Of a DNA stretch of 64,000 nt, positions 18,344 to 30,548 are shown in pieces; position 1 is the first letter of the stretch, and each line of letters opens with the position of its first letter. Made by a program: the position numbers and the translations under genes. Under the pieces are notes generated by a model. That model did no database searches. It had not been told where the DNA came from and saw nothing but the letters and a program-made list of their open reading frames with translations. The stretch is from Dactylis glomerata (lineage: Eukaryota > Streptophyta > Magnoliopsida > Poales > Poaceae), in contig QXEO01000549.1 in assembly GCA_007115705.1 (NCBI GenBank), positions 1,229,512 through 1,293,511 on the forward strand, read 5' to 3'.

Positions 18344-21300
18344 TCAAGGAGCAGTGGCAGAAGCAGAGCCGCCAGCAGGTGGAGCAGTAGCAGTCGAAGT
18401 GGCGGCTTCAGGTGTGCCGGACCCAGCAGATGGAATGGAGCCATCACCTCCGCCCGGGGCAGATGCCTGTTCCGGAGCTTCAGTGTCGGCTTCCTCAGCT
18501 TCACCTTCATCTTGGCTGGAGTCGGAACCCTCAGCAGCAGCAGATGTCCCGGCATCGTCATTCTTCTCCGGCTCGCGGATGTCCCGGACGAATTTGTCGG
18601 TGTCGGCATAGTCCACATAACTATGGGCCAACTCCTTGCGGCGACGGATATGTTCCGGATCCGTGGTCCAGATGGATCCTTCGCGCACGGTGCGCAAAGT
18701 CTCCAAGTCTGCCTTTTCATACCAAGACAAGAAGTAGCTGAGGGCTTCGTCAGCCCCAACCCTCGCGCCGGAATCTCGCCACTCCCGGAGGCGAACCTTG
18801 GCAAGCTGCAGGTCGTTGCCGAGGTCAACCGGGTCAGTGGGAGTCCTTTGTCCCGGCCAGAGGGCAGAGAATGCCTCCTGGGCGCCGTAGAAGAGCTCTT
18901 CAGTGTAAAGGGTCATGGCCTCCTTCCGGGACTGCAGGGCCAGCAGCTGCTCCGACATGTCCCAGTTGGGCGAGTCAACCGGAACACCCCGGTTTTCTCG
19001 ATCCAACTGCAAAGCCCTCTCAACGTCAGCGACGGAAGCGGGAAACATGCCTGCAGAATAGAAACAATGTTAGCAAAAGGAAAATATGTCGGCATAGATG
19101 CTATGCCGAAAAAGATTACACTATGTCGGAAAGGATAAAAGGGGAAAGGATTTGAAGCTTACGAGCAAGGTCGGCATTCAGCTGTGCAACTGTAACCTCC
19201 CATTTGGTGGCCTGCTCCTTCAGGCTATCCAGTTCAGCGTGGGCGTTGGCGGCATCAGTCTCGGAGGTAACAAGCAGGGTATGGGTTTTCTTCAGTAGGC
19301 CCTCCCTCTGTTCCTTTTCGTCCAGTAGCTCGGTGATCCGGCCCTTCAACTGCTCTACCTCGGCCTTATGACCGGCATCCCGGTCGTCCAGTTGCTTGGC
19401 CACATCCACCGAGGACACACAATCCTGGTGGCGTGCCTCCAGTGCAGCCTTCTCATCTGCAAAGATTTCAAGTTAAAAGGATTTGAAGAAAGAAAACAGT
19501 GACAAAGAGTAAAGGATTTGAAGTATAAAGTAGCTATCCGGGTAACAGCAGGATCCGGCATACCAGTAAGCTCTTTCACCCTCTTGAGAAGCTCGGTGAC
19601 TTGCGCTTCGGCACCAGCTGAAGAATGTCGGCACAAGGTTACGTGTCGGCAAGAGTAAGCATTGCAAAGTAAAGAGAGGAAAGATATCCGGCATACAGCA
19701 GTATGTCGGCAAAGATTACCTTTCAGGGACAGCTCCAGCTGAAGCTTGCTGTGTGCGTCGGAAAGCTTCCGATGCTCGCACACCAAGTCATGGAACATGT
19801 TGGCCCGGGTGTTGTTCATGAGCTGCAAAAATGCCGGGATTTGAAATGTCAGCAGAGAAATTTGACATAATAATTAAAGTGAAGATTTTATCAAGTGATC
19901 ATTCTTTTAAAGACCCGGCACAGGTGCTGCGCACCTATCCCGGCTCTCGGTGACTAGGATTTGAAGCTCGAATCGAGCTTATATCCCGGTCAAGAGGACT
20001 TGAAAGATAATAGAGATGTGAAATTGTTAAAGACCCGGCACAGGTGCTGCGCACCTATCCCGGCTCTCGGTGACTAGGATTTGAAGCTCGGATCGAGCTC
20101 ATATGCCGGCAGTTAATTCAAAAGAAGCTAGCTAAAAGACTATGAGAAAATCCCGGATGTCCATATCCCGGACAGCCGACATTTTCGGGGACTGGGGATA
20201 TGGGTGTAAATAGAGAGGACTTACGTTGGTGGCAGAGGCCAACTTGTGAAGTCTTTGCTGGATGCTGAGGAGCTCGCTGGCGATCGGTATGGGCTTCGCT
20301 GCCAGGAAGTCGCTTGGGTCGCCACTGGTCTTGGCTTCGGCCAGCTTCTTGCTCCTTGAGTCCGCAGTGTCCATGTTGCTGGCGTCGTTCCACTTGATGC
20401 ACTGCTCCTTAAGAGAGCCGAGGCTCTCGTCACTTTTCGTCGCAAGAGGGACGAGGCCCTCGAGTTCTGGGGTGTCGAAGAAGCTTTTCCGGTACCCCGG
20501 CCGGGCTGCTGCCCTGCCAAGATGCAGGGCCAGAGCAGAGCTGGTCCCGGACGCTGCCTTAGGAGGAGCAGTTGCGGCAGATGGTGTGCCGGACTTGGCC
20601 GGCTGAATCTTCAACGTGCTGGACTTGGCCGGGGCAGTGGACTTGGCCGGTGCAGTGGTCTTGGCCGGTGCTGGAGTCTCGGGTGCGGGCTGTTCCGGCG
20701 CGGCCGGTGCTTCTTGGCCAGCGGGAGCAGGATCCGGAAAAGTCCGGACTTCCGGCACAAAAGGGCCTTTGCCCTTGATGTCTGTGCCGGCGCTCTTGTC
20801 GCTTGCGCCGGCGTCGTCAGTTATGCCGGCGTCGCTGGTGGGCGCGCCGGAGTCTGGTGCTTCTTGGTGGGCTCCTGTGTCCATGTGGACATCAGGAGCC
20901 GAGGTTTCCTGTTGAGCCCCCGAGTCCATGTGGACGTCGGGGGCAGAGATATCTTGTTCCGGCGGAGGAACGTCCTTCGCCGGGGAGGTGGTCTTGTCGG
21001 GCGCAGGCGAAGATGCCGGCGCCGGTGAGGTCGTGTGACTGGCAGAGGGAATGTCGGAGGTAGCAGGGGCAGCGGGCTTGGTAACCTGCGGGTCGCCGCT
21101 CAAGCCAGAAGCTTGTTCCGGCTCAAGAGGAGCACTGAAAGAGAGAAAACACCAAGTCAGTAATACAAACAAGAGATATGTCGGAGGAAATGCAAAGAAA
21201 AGGAAATTTACCCCGAGGCAACAGGCCTCTGTTTCTTCTGTTTGGGCACGCAGACCTTCTGCCTTTTCGACCTCTGAGGTATGTCGGACTGGGGCTTCAC

Positions 21301-22784
21301 ACCTCGCTTCTGGCCGGCACGTCCGCCGGTGGAAGGAGGTCCCTGGTTCAGAGGGGCGGCGTCGATAACGATATCGTCCGGGATAGCTGAGGACGGCATT
21401 GGAAACTCGTGAGCAATAGGTGTTTCTGGAAAGGCGTACGCAAGTGGCGTCGGGTCATAGTACAGCAGGATCTCCTCGTCAGAATCAATCTCACTCCGGT
21501 CTTGAGTATAATGCCGGGATGAAGAGCCCTTACCCATGGCAGCTGCAGCACGGGTGCTCCTGGGAAGCTTATCCCAATGATCCGGATCTTCAACATCCGC
21601 AACGGTGCGGTCCGCCGCGATCTTGATCCGGGAGTTCTCCATGGTTTGGAAGCTGAATTTCTGTATAAACAGCAAAGTCAAGTATTCAGACAAGGAAATA
21701 TGCCGGTGGAAGAGGTATGTCGGATCAATATGATATGTGTCGGCAAACAGGCATGTGTCGGCTTAAGTATCTATGTGCCGGACATGGACTTTATGTATCG
21801 GGTAAGATGGTTTACCGTTGGGGCGGGCCTATCCCGGCTGTATGGTTCTAGCCCCCAGGCAAAAGTGGCCTGAGAGGACTTGCAGACATCCTTAATCCGG
21901 CGCAGAATGTCGGCCGGAGTCAGCTCGTGTGTGGAGTGCCGGGTGGGGTCCATTGGCCCGCTCATCTGGCAGATCTTATGCGACCGGCGCTGCAGAGGGG
22001 AGACGCGCCGGCTTATATAGCAGGCCACCAGGTCTTGAGGAGTAAGACCGGCATCCAGGAGCTCACCCTTAACCCGGTGAAGCGCATTCACCGGCATCAC
22101 CGAGTTCTTCGGGTTGTAGGTCCAGTTCGTCATGGCCAAGGGTGGCTCGTCCACAAATGGCGGCAGGTTGAGCAGATCCTCGTCGGTGGTGTTCTTGACG
22201 TAGAAGAAGCTTTTCTGCCACTTCTTGCAAGATTCCAGGAGCTCCACCTTGGGGAAGTCCGAGCCCTTCCGGGACATGATGGTGGTCGCGCCGCAGAGGG
22301 TCATGGGGCGGTCCTTCTTTTCCTGGGCTGTCTCCGGCGGGTCGTCCTTGCTCCGGGGCGGCTCTTGGACGACTTGCTTCCGCAGTTGGAAGTACTTCGC
22401 CCAGCCTTGAGTAAGGGCCTCTATGCCGGCATAGCCCTCGCAAAAAGCAGCGAAGGCGGAGAGGATCATCACGGCATTTGCCGGGATATGATGAGGTTGC
22501 AGGTCGTAGGTGTTGAGGAAGTCCCGGAAGAAGTCCGATGCCGGCAGACCAAAGCCCCGCTCGAAGTGGGCGATGAAGACGACGCGTTCGCCGGGTTCAG
22601 GTGCCGGCACAGTTTCTCTTGCTGGTAGCCGGCATGCTACGCCCTCCGGGACTCTCCGGGTGGAGATGACCCAGGATATCTCGGCCGGAGTAACCTCCGA
22701 CCCCTCCCAGCCGGAGCGTCCTTGGGCTCGGGCCGAGGTATCTTCCTCAGAGGCCGAGGTAGCCGTCATGCTTGAAGATGCCAT
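18344..22784 (-). CDS. Antisense seven-exon gene of element A (Transposase_28-like), 1161 aa
   Basis: Orthologous copy of the B gene at 4749-9065, here on the minus strand because A lies in the opposite direction. Coding exons: 22784-21816, 21660-21212, 21134-20225, 19822-19720, 19617-19564, 19456-19163, 19050-18344. All introns are GT-AG, the total is 3486 nt and every frame is open. Exon 4 is one codon longer than in B through in-frame changes in the Pro/Ala-rich part. The N-terminal Transposase_28-like region, the basic segment, the coiled coil and the acidic tail are all kept. The A polyprotein has a TAG at codon 11-13, so the antisense gene is better preserved than pol in this copy. Role unknown; the evidence is conservation of frame and splicing. 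Confidence 0.85.
19909..20100 (-). repeat. Tandem duplication in intron 4 of the antisense gene, element A
   Basis: Two copies of a 72-bp unit (19909-19980 and 20029-20100), period 120 bp. Each contains GGTGCTGCGCACC and a palindrome near GCTCGGATCGAGC. B has one copy, D two. Confidence 0.8.
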
Positions 22785-23841
22785 CTTAGTGGCCGGGATA
22801 AGGCGTGAGAGCCGGAGTCCCGTGATGTTATTCCTATCAAGGCCGGAGAAAAGAGGGAGGTTAGTCTCTCCGGCATACCGCCCTCACCAATGTTAGCAGA
22901 GATAAAAAGATCTACCGAGGCAGTTAAAATAGGAAACAAATAAGGGTAAAACTTCTAAGGAAGAACACTCGAGAACGTTGTTAGGCAACGCTAATCGAAT
23001 CCAAAGAATAACAAGCAGAGGAACTGAAGCGGATCTATGCAAGCGTGGTTACCAATGAGAAGTTATGAAGAAACATCAAAGAGGAAGAACAGGGGGAGGT
23101 CTCACCGGAGCTTGGCCGGCGACGATGGAGCGGCGGCGAGCGTGCAGGAAGATCCAATCTCCCTGCAATGCTGCAGAGAGAAGAGGCGGCGGCGGCGGCG
23201 TCGTCAAAGGTGATGACGTGCGTCGTCGGGCGTCGGCGTCGGCGGGGAGCAGGTCGGCTGCGGCGGCGATGCTGCTCTTCGGACCGGCGGTGGAGCGCAG
23301 GAGGCAGAGTAGCAGGCGAGGAAGGCGAGGAAGACGATGGTGGTGGGGGGTAAAAAGATACGTTTACCCCCGCCGCCCTGTTTATAGCGAAGAGGCAGGG
23401 TCGTAGGGATCGTGGGAGTGCTCCACTCCCCCGACCGTTTCTGCGGCGAGGCGCCACGTGGCGGCACAGAGTGGGGCGGCGGTTCCTGTAACCGTGCCAT
23501 GACGCAATGATGGCGAGAAGTAACTGCTGCACTGTGAACCGTCACATCGTGGGTGATCGTTCGAGGTGGCAGGGCAGTTACAAGTTTCGATGCAAAGCTG
23601 TCGGACATGGCTTCTCGAGGAAGACTCGTCTATATGTCGGATTAATTGCCCGATGTATATGTTCCGTCCGGAATACCCTCGGGACCGGCCGGAATAAGTT
23701 TTGGAACAGGAACAGAGGCCGGGATATGTGCAGATGTGCCGGTATGTAAATCTGATCGCCGGGCATAATGAAGAAAGGTATGTTGAACCTGTCAAGGCTC
23801 CACAGTTATGACTGGGGAACCTCGGCAGCTTCGGGGACTAG
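22785..23841 (-). promoter_or_regulatory. Promoter, 5'UTR and leader intron of the antisense gene, element A
   Basis: Inverted equivalent of 3702-4748. TATAAA (minus) is at 23381-23386 with a G-box-like CCACGTGGCG near 23455. The leader is GC-rich, and the leader intron acceptor lies near 22834. The region abuts U3 of A's 3' LTR at 23842, giving divergent transcription from one motif-rich block. Confidence 0.72.
23381..23386 (-). promoter_or_regulatory. TATA box of the antisense gene, element A
   Basis: TTTATA on the plus strand, TATAAA in the gene's direction, in the same context as in B. Confidence 0.78.
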
Positions 23842-24796
23842 TGTCGGGGGGATGACCCCCGGTAGGGTCAAGAGAGTAGAAAGACACAAGGCTTATGATT
23901 GACTTTGTGCCGGGTTATCAAGGAAGGGCCTGGCCGGAATATGAGAGCATCGGCCAGGCCGGCATATAATGTGTATCCCGGCTGGTGTCTGGATATGCCG
24001 GCATAGCCGGAATACTGATATATGTGTGCCGGCATATACTCAGATATGCCGGCCTAACTATTTGGTGTGTTGTGCAGGAGCAGGGGAGGCCGGATTACCC
24101 GACCCTCGTAGGTCGTTGGTCTGGCATATAAGTCCTGGGTATGGCCAACGGTCATATCCGGGATACGTAAGTCAACCAAGGTGTCACATCCCTACAATCA
24201 AGGAAGAAAACATCCCAGCATGGTAGCAGAGTAAGATGGCAGGGTGCACAGTGGAGGTTACCTACCCTCACTGTGCACAAGTACAAGCTTACCTCAGAAT
24301 GGTAAGGTCACAGTTCAAGAGGTACAAGGTACAGGGATATGGCGTCCCATCGAGAGCAATCAGGGGCGAAGTCAAGGGTCTCTGCCATCGCCACCAGCTC
24401 CTGTTTGGAGTGTAGCCCTTGTCTTGTGGTCTTGTGTGACCGTTGTAACCCTGGCCACCACTATATAAGGAGGCACAGGGAGTCCTAGAAAGGAGGTGGT
24501 TGAACGTTGGCTGATGGTTGTTGGTTGGTCACTCTGTACTCTTACACTTGCCAGTTCATCTTCCTTCTCTAGCAGAGAGCTTGGAAGCACCATTGTGGTG
24601 TACTACATCGATCCATATATACAATCAGTAGAGCAGGAGTAGGGGTGTTATCTCCTTACGAGAGCCCCGAACCTGGGTAGATCAGTGTCTCTTTCTGTCG
24701 TGCTCTTTAGCTCGTTCCCCTCTCCCGAATCCTCCAGCATCTAGTCGGCCCCCATTTAAGCCATCCTATGGCATATGTTGTTTCACCACGACGACA
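23842..24796 (+). repeat. Element A 3' LTR
   Basis: 955 bp, from TGTCGGGG to CGACGACA in sense orientation. TATATAA is at 24462-24468. It is 44 bp shorter than B's LTRs, mainly because only one copy of the 26-bp CCGGCATA-containing U3 unit is present. It follows directly on the antisense promoter. I see no classical purine tract before it, only CGGGGACTAG. Confidence 0.94.
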
Positions 24797-26280
24797 ATTT
24801 TGTATCATAATTTACTACTATTCATTGATATATTTCATATTTAGATATGATACTTATGTTATTTCCTTTGTTTTCACATGTTTCATGATCATCGGAGGAG
24901 CTGCTGCCGGAGTCAGGATTCTGCTGGAAAAAGGACCATCAAGAGACCATATTTTGAAGATCAGGAAAATTCCAGAAAAATACCCAGAAATTATATTTTC
25001 CCAGAAGACTCAGGAAGCCAGAAGGAGGAGTCGAGAGGAGCCAGGGGGGCCCCACACGCCAGGGTGGCGCGGCCAGCCCCCTGGCCACGCGGGCCCTGCG
25101 TGAGGCCACCCTGGCCCACCTCTGGTCTCTCCCCTTGGCGTACATCATCATCCCCGAAAACCTAAGTCGGGGGGGCTCAGAGTTAGACACAGCCGCCTCT
25201 GCGGGGCGGAGAACACCAGAGAGAGAAAGCTCTCCGGCAGGGAGAAATCTGCCGGGGAAATTCCTTCCCGGAGAGGGGAGATCGTCGCCATCGTCATCAC
25301 CATCGCACCGGACTTCATCGGGATCATCATCGTCATCATCTCCATCACCAGCACCTTCATCTCCACCATCACCACGTCATCCCGCTGTAACATCTTGAGT
25401 TGGATCTTGTTATATTCATAGGGGAAACTTTCCCGGTGTTGATTACTCTTGTAGTTGATGCTATTGAGTGGAACCGTTGAGTTAAGGTTTATGTTCAGAT
25501 TGTTATTTACCATTATTTCACCCCTGATCATGATCCATATGATGTCTTGTGAGTAGTTCGTTTAGTTCTTGAGGACATGGGAGAAGTCAAGATGTTAGTA
25601 GTGAATTATTGTTGAGAAATATTTAATGGTTTGATATTGTTGTGGTGCTATTTCACTAGTGGTGTCATGTGAACGTTGACTACATGATACTTCACCATTT
25701 ATGGGCCTAGTGAGATGCATTTTGTATTTGGCTACCGATTGTGGGGTTGCTGGAGTGACAGAAACCTAAACCTCCGTTGGGAAACCATTGCACCAGGGAG
25801 CGTAGGATCTTAGAGTTTAAGGCTGTGGTTAGATTTATCTTAATTACTTTCTTATATTTGCGGATGCTTGCAAGGGGTATAATCACAAGTGTGTATTTAT
25901 CCTAGTAAGGTTAGTGCGCTAGCACAGGTTCACCCCCATAACACCTATCAAACCAATAAATACTATTGGCTCTATGAAGCGAAAGCTCTTGACAGAAACT
26001 CCCGTGTGTCCTCGAGAACGTTTGGTTATTATAAGTACACAACCGGCTTGTCCTTTGCTGAAGAAAGGATTGGGCCACTTGCTGCAATTGTTACTACTGT
26101 CTTTTATTCACTCGCACTTTATTTACTCGTATTACCAAATACCCCTGAAAACCTGTTTGCTAGTATTTACAGTGATTCCTTGATCAAAACTGCTCATCAA
26201 CACCTTCTGCTCCTCGTTGGGTTCGACACTCTTATTTATCGAAAGTACTACGATACACCCCCTATACTTGTGGGTCATCA
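24797..26280 (+). repeat. Element C 5' LTR, lacking its first 23 bp
   Basis: Matches 35879-37364 with about 23 differences by eye (about 1.5%). The opening TGATACGTCC and 13 further bases are absent because A is inserted here. The LTR ends in TGGGTCATCA. Confidence 0.94.
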
Positions 26281-26291
26281 AGACTATTTTC

Positions 26292-26309
26292 TGGCGCCAT
26301 TGCCGGGGA
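26292..26309 (+). other. Primer-binding site of element C (tRNA-Asp type)
   Basis: TGGCGCCATTGCCGGGGA, 11 bp after the LTR end. It differs at one base from the tRNA-Asp site TGGCGCCGTTGCCGGGGA usual in Athila elements. Confidence 0.85.
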
Positions 26310-26398
26310 GTGTAGCGCTATTGAAGAGTGGAATTGGTAAAGGTAACCGTCGCTGTGAGTATTGATTTATTTTGTCTTTTATTTTGTTTTACTCTGCT

Positions 26399-28370
26399 AT
26401 GGAGAACTCTCCATTTGGTTTCCTATTTGGAAACACATCTACTACTACTGCGGCACATGCGGAGGAACCACCACCGCCGCCGCCTGCTGAAATTGATCCT
26501 TTTAAAATACCTATGAAAATTGTTGGGCGTATCATGGATAACTGCTATTCAGGAGATGGAACTGTCCATCCGGGTGATCACTTATTATTTATACATGAAT
26601 TATGCAAGTTGTTCAGATGTGCAGGTATTTCACCAAGCCAGGTTAAGAAGAAATTATTCTCATTATCATTGAAAGGCAGAGCTGAAGAGTGGTATCGACT
26701 ACTCCAAGATGGTCCATCTATGGCATGGGAGGATATTGTGCCTTTCTTTTATTCCAAGTTTTATCCTCCAAGTGAAATTCATAAAGACCGTAACCGGATA
26801 TATAACTTTTGGCCTCATGATGGAGAGAGTATTGCCCAAGCGTGGGGGAGATTGAAGTTACTAATGCTCAAATGCCCCATTCATGAGCTCCCCAATAATA
26901 TTGTTATTGATAATTTTTATGCATGGCTTACTCTTCCTGATAAGGATTATTTGGATGCTTCTTGCTTTGGATCATTTACTCATATGAAAGAAGATGCTAA
27001 GTGGAAACTTCTTGATCGTATACAAGAGAATGCTGAAGGTTGGGAAAACGACAAAGGTAGAGAGTCAGGTATAAACTATGATTATGAATGCATTAAATCT
27101 TTTATGGGAACTGATGACTTTCATAGTGTTAGTGCTGCTTATGGTCTTGATTCACAAATACTTGCTAATTGTCTTAAGGCTTTTGCCTCTTATATTGATG
27201 TTCCAAAGAAAGATTGGAACAAATATCATGCGCCTTATAAAGACTCTATTAGTCATATACCTGCTGCGGCTACTGAAGTTTGTACTGTTGATAGCATTGT
27301 GCCTGAACCTTATTTTGAGAAGACACCTTTCCCTGCTAAGGTAAAGAAGTATTCTACTTTGGTAAGTGTGTCTAATAAAAGTACTAAGAAAGCTGTAGAA
27401 CCTGATGAGCAAATTACTATTAAGTCCCCTGTAGCTATATTGAAGGATCTTGTTACTAAAGATGTAGGGGATGAATATATTCTTTTTTGTGAAGATGCTT
27501 CTAACATTCTTTCACATCCTAAAAAGCATAGGAAAGCAAGTGTTCCTGTTATTTCTGTCAGGATCGGAGATCATTGCTATTATGGTTTATGTGATATTGG
27601 TGCTAGTGCAAGTGCTATTCCCTTAGAGCTTTACAAAGAAATCATGCACGAGATTGGCGCTTGTGAACTTGAAGATATTGATGTGGTGGTTCAGCTTGCT
27701 AACAGAGAGACAGTTTGGCCTCTTGGTATTGTTCGAGATGTGGAAGTTCTTTGCGGTAAGACTAAATACCTTACTGATTTTCTAGTACTTGGTAAGGAGG
27801 CTAGTAAAACTTGTCCTATTATTTTTGGTAGACCATTTTTGAACACTTGTGGCGCCGTGATAGATTGTAAGAAGGAGAAATTTTTTACTAAGTTTAATGG
27901 AGAGTCTTATGAGTTTAATTTTTCCAAGTTTGCTAAGACTTCTTATGAAAATGACACGCCTAATGAAAATTTTCGAGTTGAACAGCTTGCTTCTATTGCT
28001 CTTGCCCCTAATAATGCCTTGCAGCAATTCATGGAAGATCACGAAAGTGATGTTTTTAGCAAGGAAAGAGAAGAGATTGACGACATTCTTCTTCGTCAAC
28101 CACCGTTACTCAAGCATAATCTACCTGTGGAGGATCTTGGTACCACTTTGCCGCCTAAAGAAGATCCTGTGTTTGAATTAAAGCCTTTGCCTGATAATCT
28201 TAAATATGCTTATATTGATGATAAGAAAATATATCCTGTTATTATTAGTTCTAAACTTTCAGGAAAGGAAGAAGAAAGATTATTGGAGATATTGAGGAAA
28301 CACCGAGGAGCTATGGGATATACTCTTGATGATTTAAAAGGGATTTCTCCCACTTTATGTCAGCATGCCA
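26399..28370 (+). CDS. Element C gag-protease and start of RT, upstream of the Helitron
   Basis: Frame open from 26372. ATG 26399 is chosen because it begins the MENSPFGF Gag start and the upstream residues look like leader. Gag core at about residues 60-190 (EEWYRLLQDGPSMAWEDI, FYSKFYPPSEIH). Aspartic protease with active site DIGASASAIP at about 399-408 and a later GRPFLNT. The end of the segment (LLEILRKHRGAMGYTLDDLKG) is the region just before RT. The Helitron starts inside a codon at 28371 and adds six foreign residues before a TAA at 28388-28390. The host frame resumes at 30549 in phase. Confidence 0.92.
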
Positions 28371-30548
28371 TCTATCTATTATATAATTAAAACAACTAAC
28401 ATTTAATGGCTCGGATTTAGCGCTTCAAAGCGAACGGCTCAGATTTAAAATTGCTTTTTGCGGAAAAGAACACCTAAAGAGCTGTCGTTGGAAAACAGAA
28501 CACCTATCGATTACTTATAGAAGGAAGCCAATCTAATGCTGACCCGGACTCCGGAGACCAAGAGACGTGCCCAAGCAAGATATTGGAAAAAAAAAAGAAC
28601 CAAGACATTAGCAATTTAGCATGCACACGTCTTGCAACTTGAATTAGTCATATATATCTAGAGAGTTCTAGACCAACGGGAATAAAAGCGTTGCACCGTG
28701 GAGTAAAACACGATCCACAAAAAGGAAAATTATGCACGACAGATCTGTTGACATGCCGGTCGCTGGAGGCGCTGTGATCCGTCGAGCGTCGACCATGGGG
28801 AGCTTAACACCGACGCAACCAGAAAAACGAACAGATCCCTGGTCGCTGGAGGCATGGAGCTATGATGCATCGATCATGGTGAGTTCAACATCTACGCAAC
28901 AGATCCAGTGTCAGCTATAAAAACGATCCATTGCCTCCTTGCTTCAAATCTTTTCTCTACTTTCCGGCCGGTCGAAGCAGCACTTGATGCGGAACAGTTC
29001 CGTCGACCTGCTCAGTTGGTGCAGACCTGACGACATGCATGCCAAGTTGCGGAGCAAAAGCGCAGCGGTCAGGTAAGTGTGATTAACTGAACCATGCACT
29101 AATAAAAATAAGGAGAATTGAAGTGCATATTCCATAACAATATAAATACTTATGTGAATTTTTTCGATAAGGAATTCTTATATGACTAAGCATCACGTCT
29201 TGCATATCTTGGCTGCAACCTGAATTAAAGCAATGTGTTGCAGGTTTTGCACGACCAAAGATTATTAATTCTGGACGCAACGTTCTAATTGCCGCTAATC
29301 GAGCGAACACCGCATGGTGCCGTGCGCTAGCTGGGACGCCACGGACGGACGGCGACGGTGGCATTGCGCATCCACACAGGCGTGTGCACGCTCCCGCTAG
29401 ATTGCAGCCCCAGAAGAAAGAAGCAAAAGTAAGTTCTCGACTTCTTCTCCTCCGTGCTCTCTTGCATGAAGCTGTCTATGCTTGACAAATAAACTACTCT
29501 GAAAATGAATTGCCTGCAGATAGAACCGCAATGACTTCATACATATCACTGGACTGGTAAACATGGCGTGCATCTTGGAGAACTGGATCGGCCAAGGCAC
29601 CGCTACTATGCACGTCGGCAACCACACAAGATCTAAAAGGTTAGAAAAACAGGGATTTGCAGTTTGGTCAAGGACAGGATGGGGCTTCGCAAAAGAAAAG
29701 GACAGGATGGGGGACGGGATCAGCATGCAGCAGAGCCAGCGTGCACCTGCGCGATAACTAAGGGCATCGCGGACAACATCACGGGGGGATTTTGATGCTT
29801 GAATTCTTGACAACCATGACGACTACAAGATGAGCTTCTCCGCGATCTCACCTGCATGCAGGCCTCATGGGTGCTGGATTACAGCTTTTGGATCAGCTCT
29901 GTAGAGTTGGCGAAGTGGACTGAAGGATTCTAAGTGGTAATTGCCCATTTTTATCTACCTGTGGACACAAGGATCATGGCACTATAAAAGATAGTTTAGA
30001 CATTGGTATAAATGTCCAAGTGAAGCAAGAAAAGACATGCACATAATTATTTCATGTTTACTATAGATGGAGATGGCATCAAAATAGTATTGAGTCGTGA
30101 ATCATGGATAAACAAAGCCTGATCCAGTGCACGATTGTGAAGTCGATCAAGACTTTGAATTCCACCATGATTTTTCGTACAAAATACTTTAAAATGGTAA
30201 TAATATATGAGCTTGGAAGCACAATCAACAAATTTCACATCGTGGGTTTGTTCCTAGATAGGTTTAGGTTTACTTAGGCTTCCTTCAATGTTACATATTG
30301 TTATATACTGCAACGTGCATTCGTGCTACGGATACTCCAATGAATAGTCTGTAGCTAAATTTAGATAAGGTTTTAAAATAATCATTTAAGGGGCACTCAT
30401 AACGTAGCAAGCAAAGAAATTGATTGAATTAAGTCTTGACAAGCAAAATTCTTGACGTAAAATTAAATATGATCTTCCAATAACATTTTAAAATCAGATA
30501 AAAATCATGGTGAATCTCGCCGCGCAAATGCGCGGGCCAGTCTGCTAG
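28371..30548 (+). mobile_element. Non-autonomous Helitron, 2178 bp
   Basis: It begins TCTATCTATTATATAATT, an AT-rich 5' end typical of plant Helitrons. It ends with a hairpin (CCGCGC AAAT GCGCGG) followed 9 bases later by CTAG. It sits between host A (28370) and host T (30549), with no target duplication. These four traits define a Helitron. Removing it leaves C's gag-pol frame uninterrupted and in phase. No Rep or helicase ORF is present. Reading frames such as 29397-29813 (minus) show no family I recognise, so I cannot say whether it captured gene pieces. Confidence 0.92.
30523..30548 (+). other. Helitron 3' hairpin and CTAG terminus
   Basis: A six-base-pair GC stem with an AAAT loop, then GCCAGTCTG and CTAG at 30545-30548. 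The hairpin acts as the end signal for rolling-circle transposition. Confidence 0.88.

Larger units (their letters stand above)
17731..24796 (+). mobile_element. Element A, right part: antisense gene region and 3' LTR
   Basis: Continuation of A after the B insertion. It holds about 610 bp of non-coding sequence (17731-18343), the antisense gene on the minus strand, its promoter (22785-23841) and A's 3' LTR. It is an inverted copy of B's 2703-9690 region. A ends at 24796 inside the 5' LTR of C, 23 bp from that LTR's start, so A's 5' LTR and gag lie left of the window. The predicted duplication is ATTTT (24797-24801). Confidence 0.93.

Noticed and set aside
2703..24796. A single element with an inverted LTR and two pol genes
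   Set aside because: The GCCGG duplications and the primer site next to 16732-17730 show two separate elements.
28371..30548. The segment between C gag and pol as an intron or a host gene
   Set aside because: It lacks GT-AG ends; its termini and the A/T target site are those of a Helitron, and no exon-like frame is seen.
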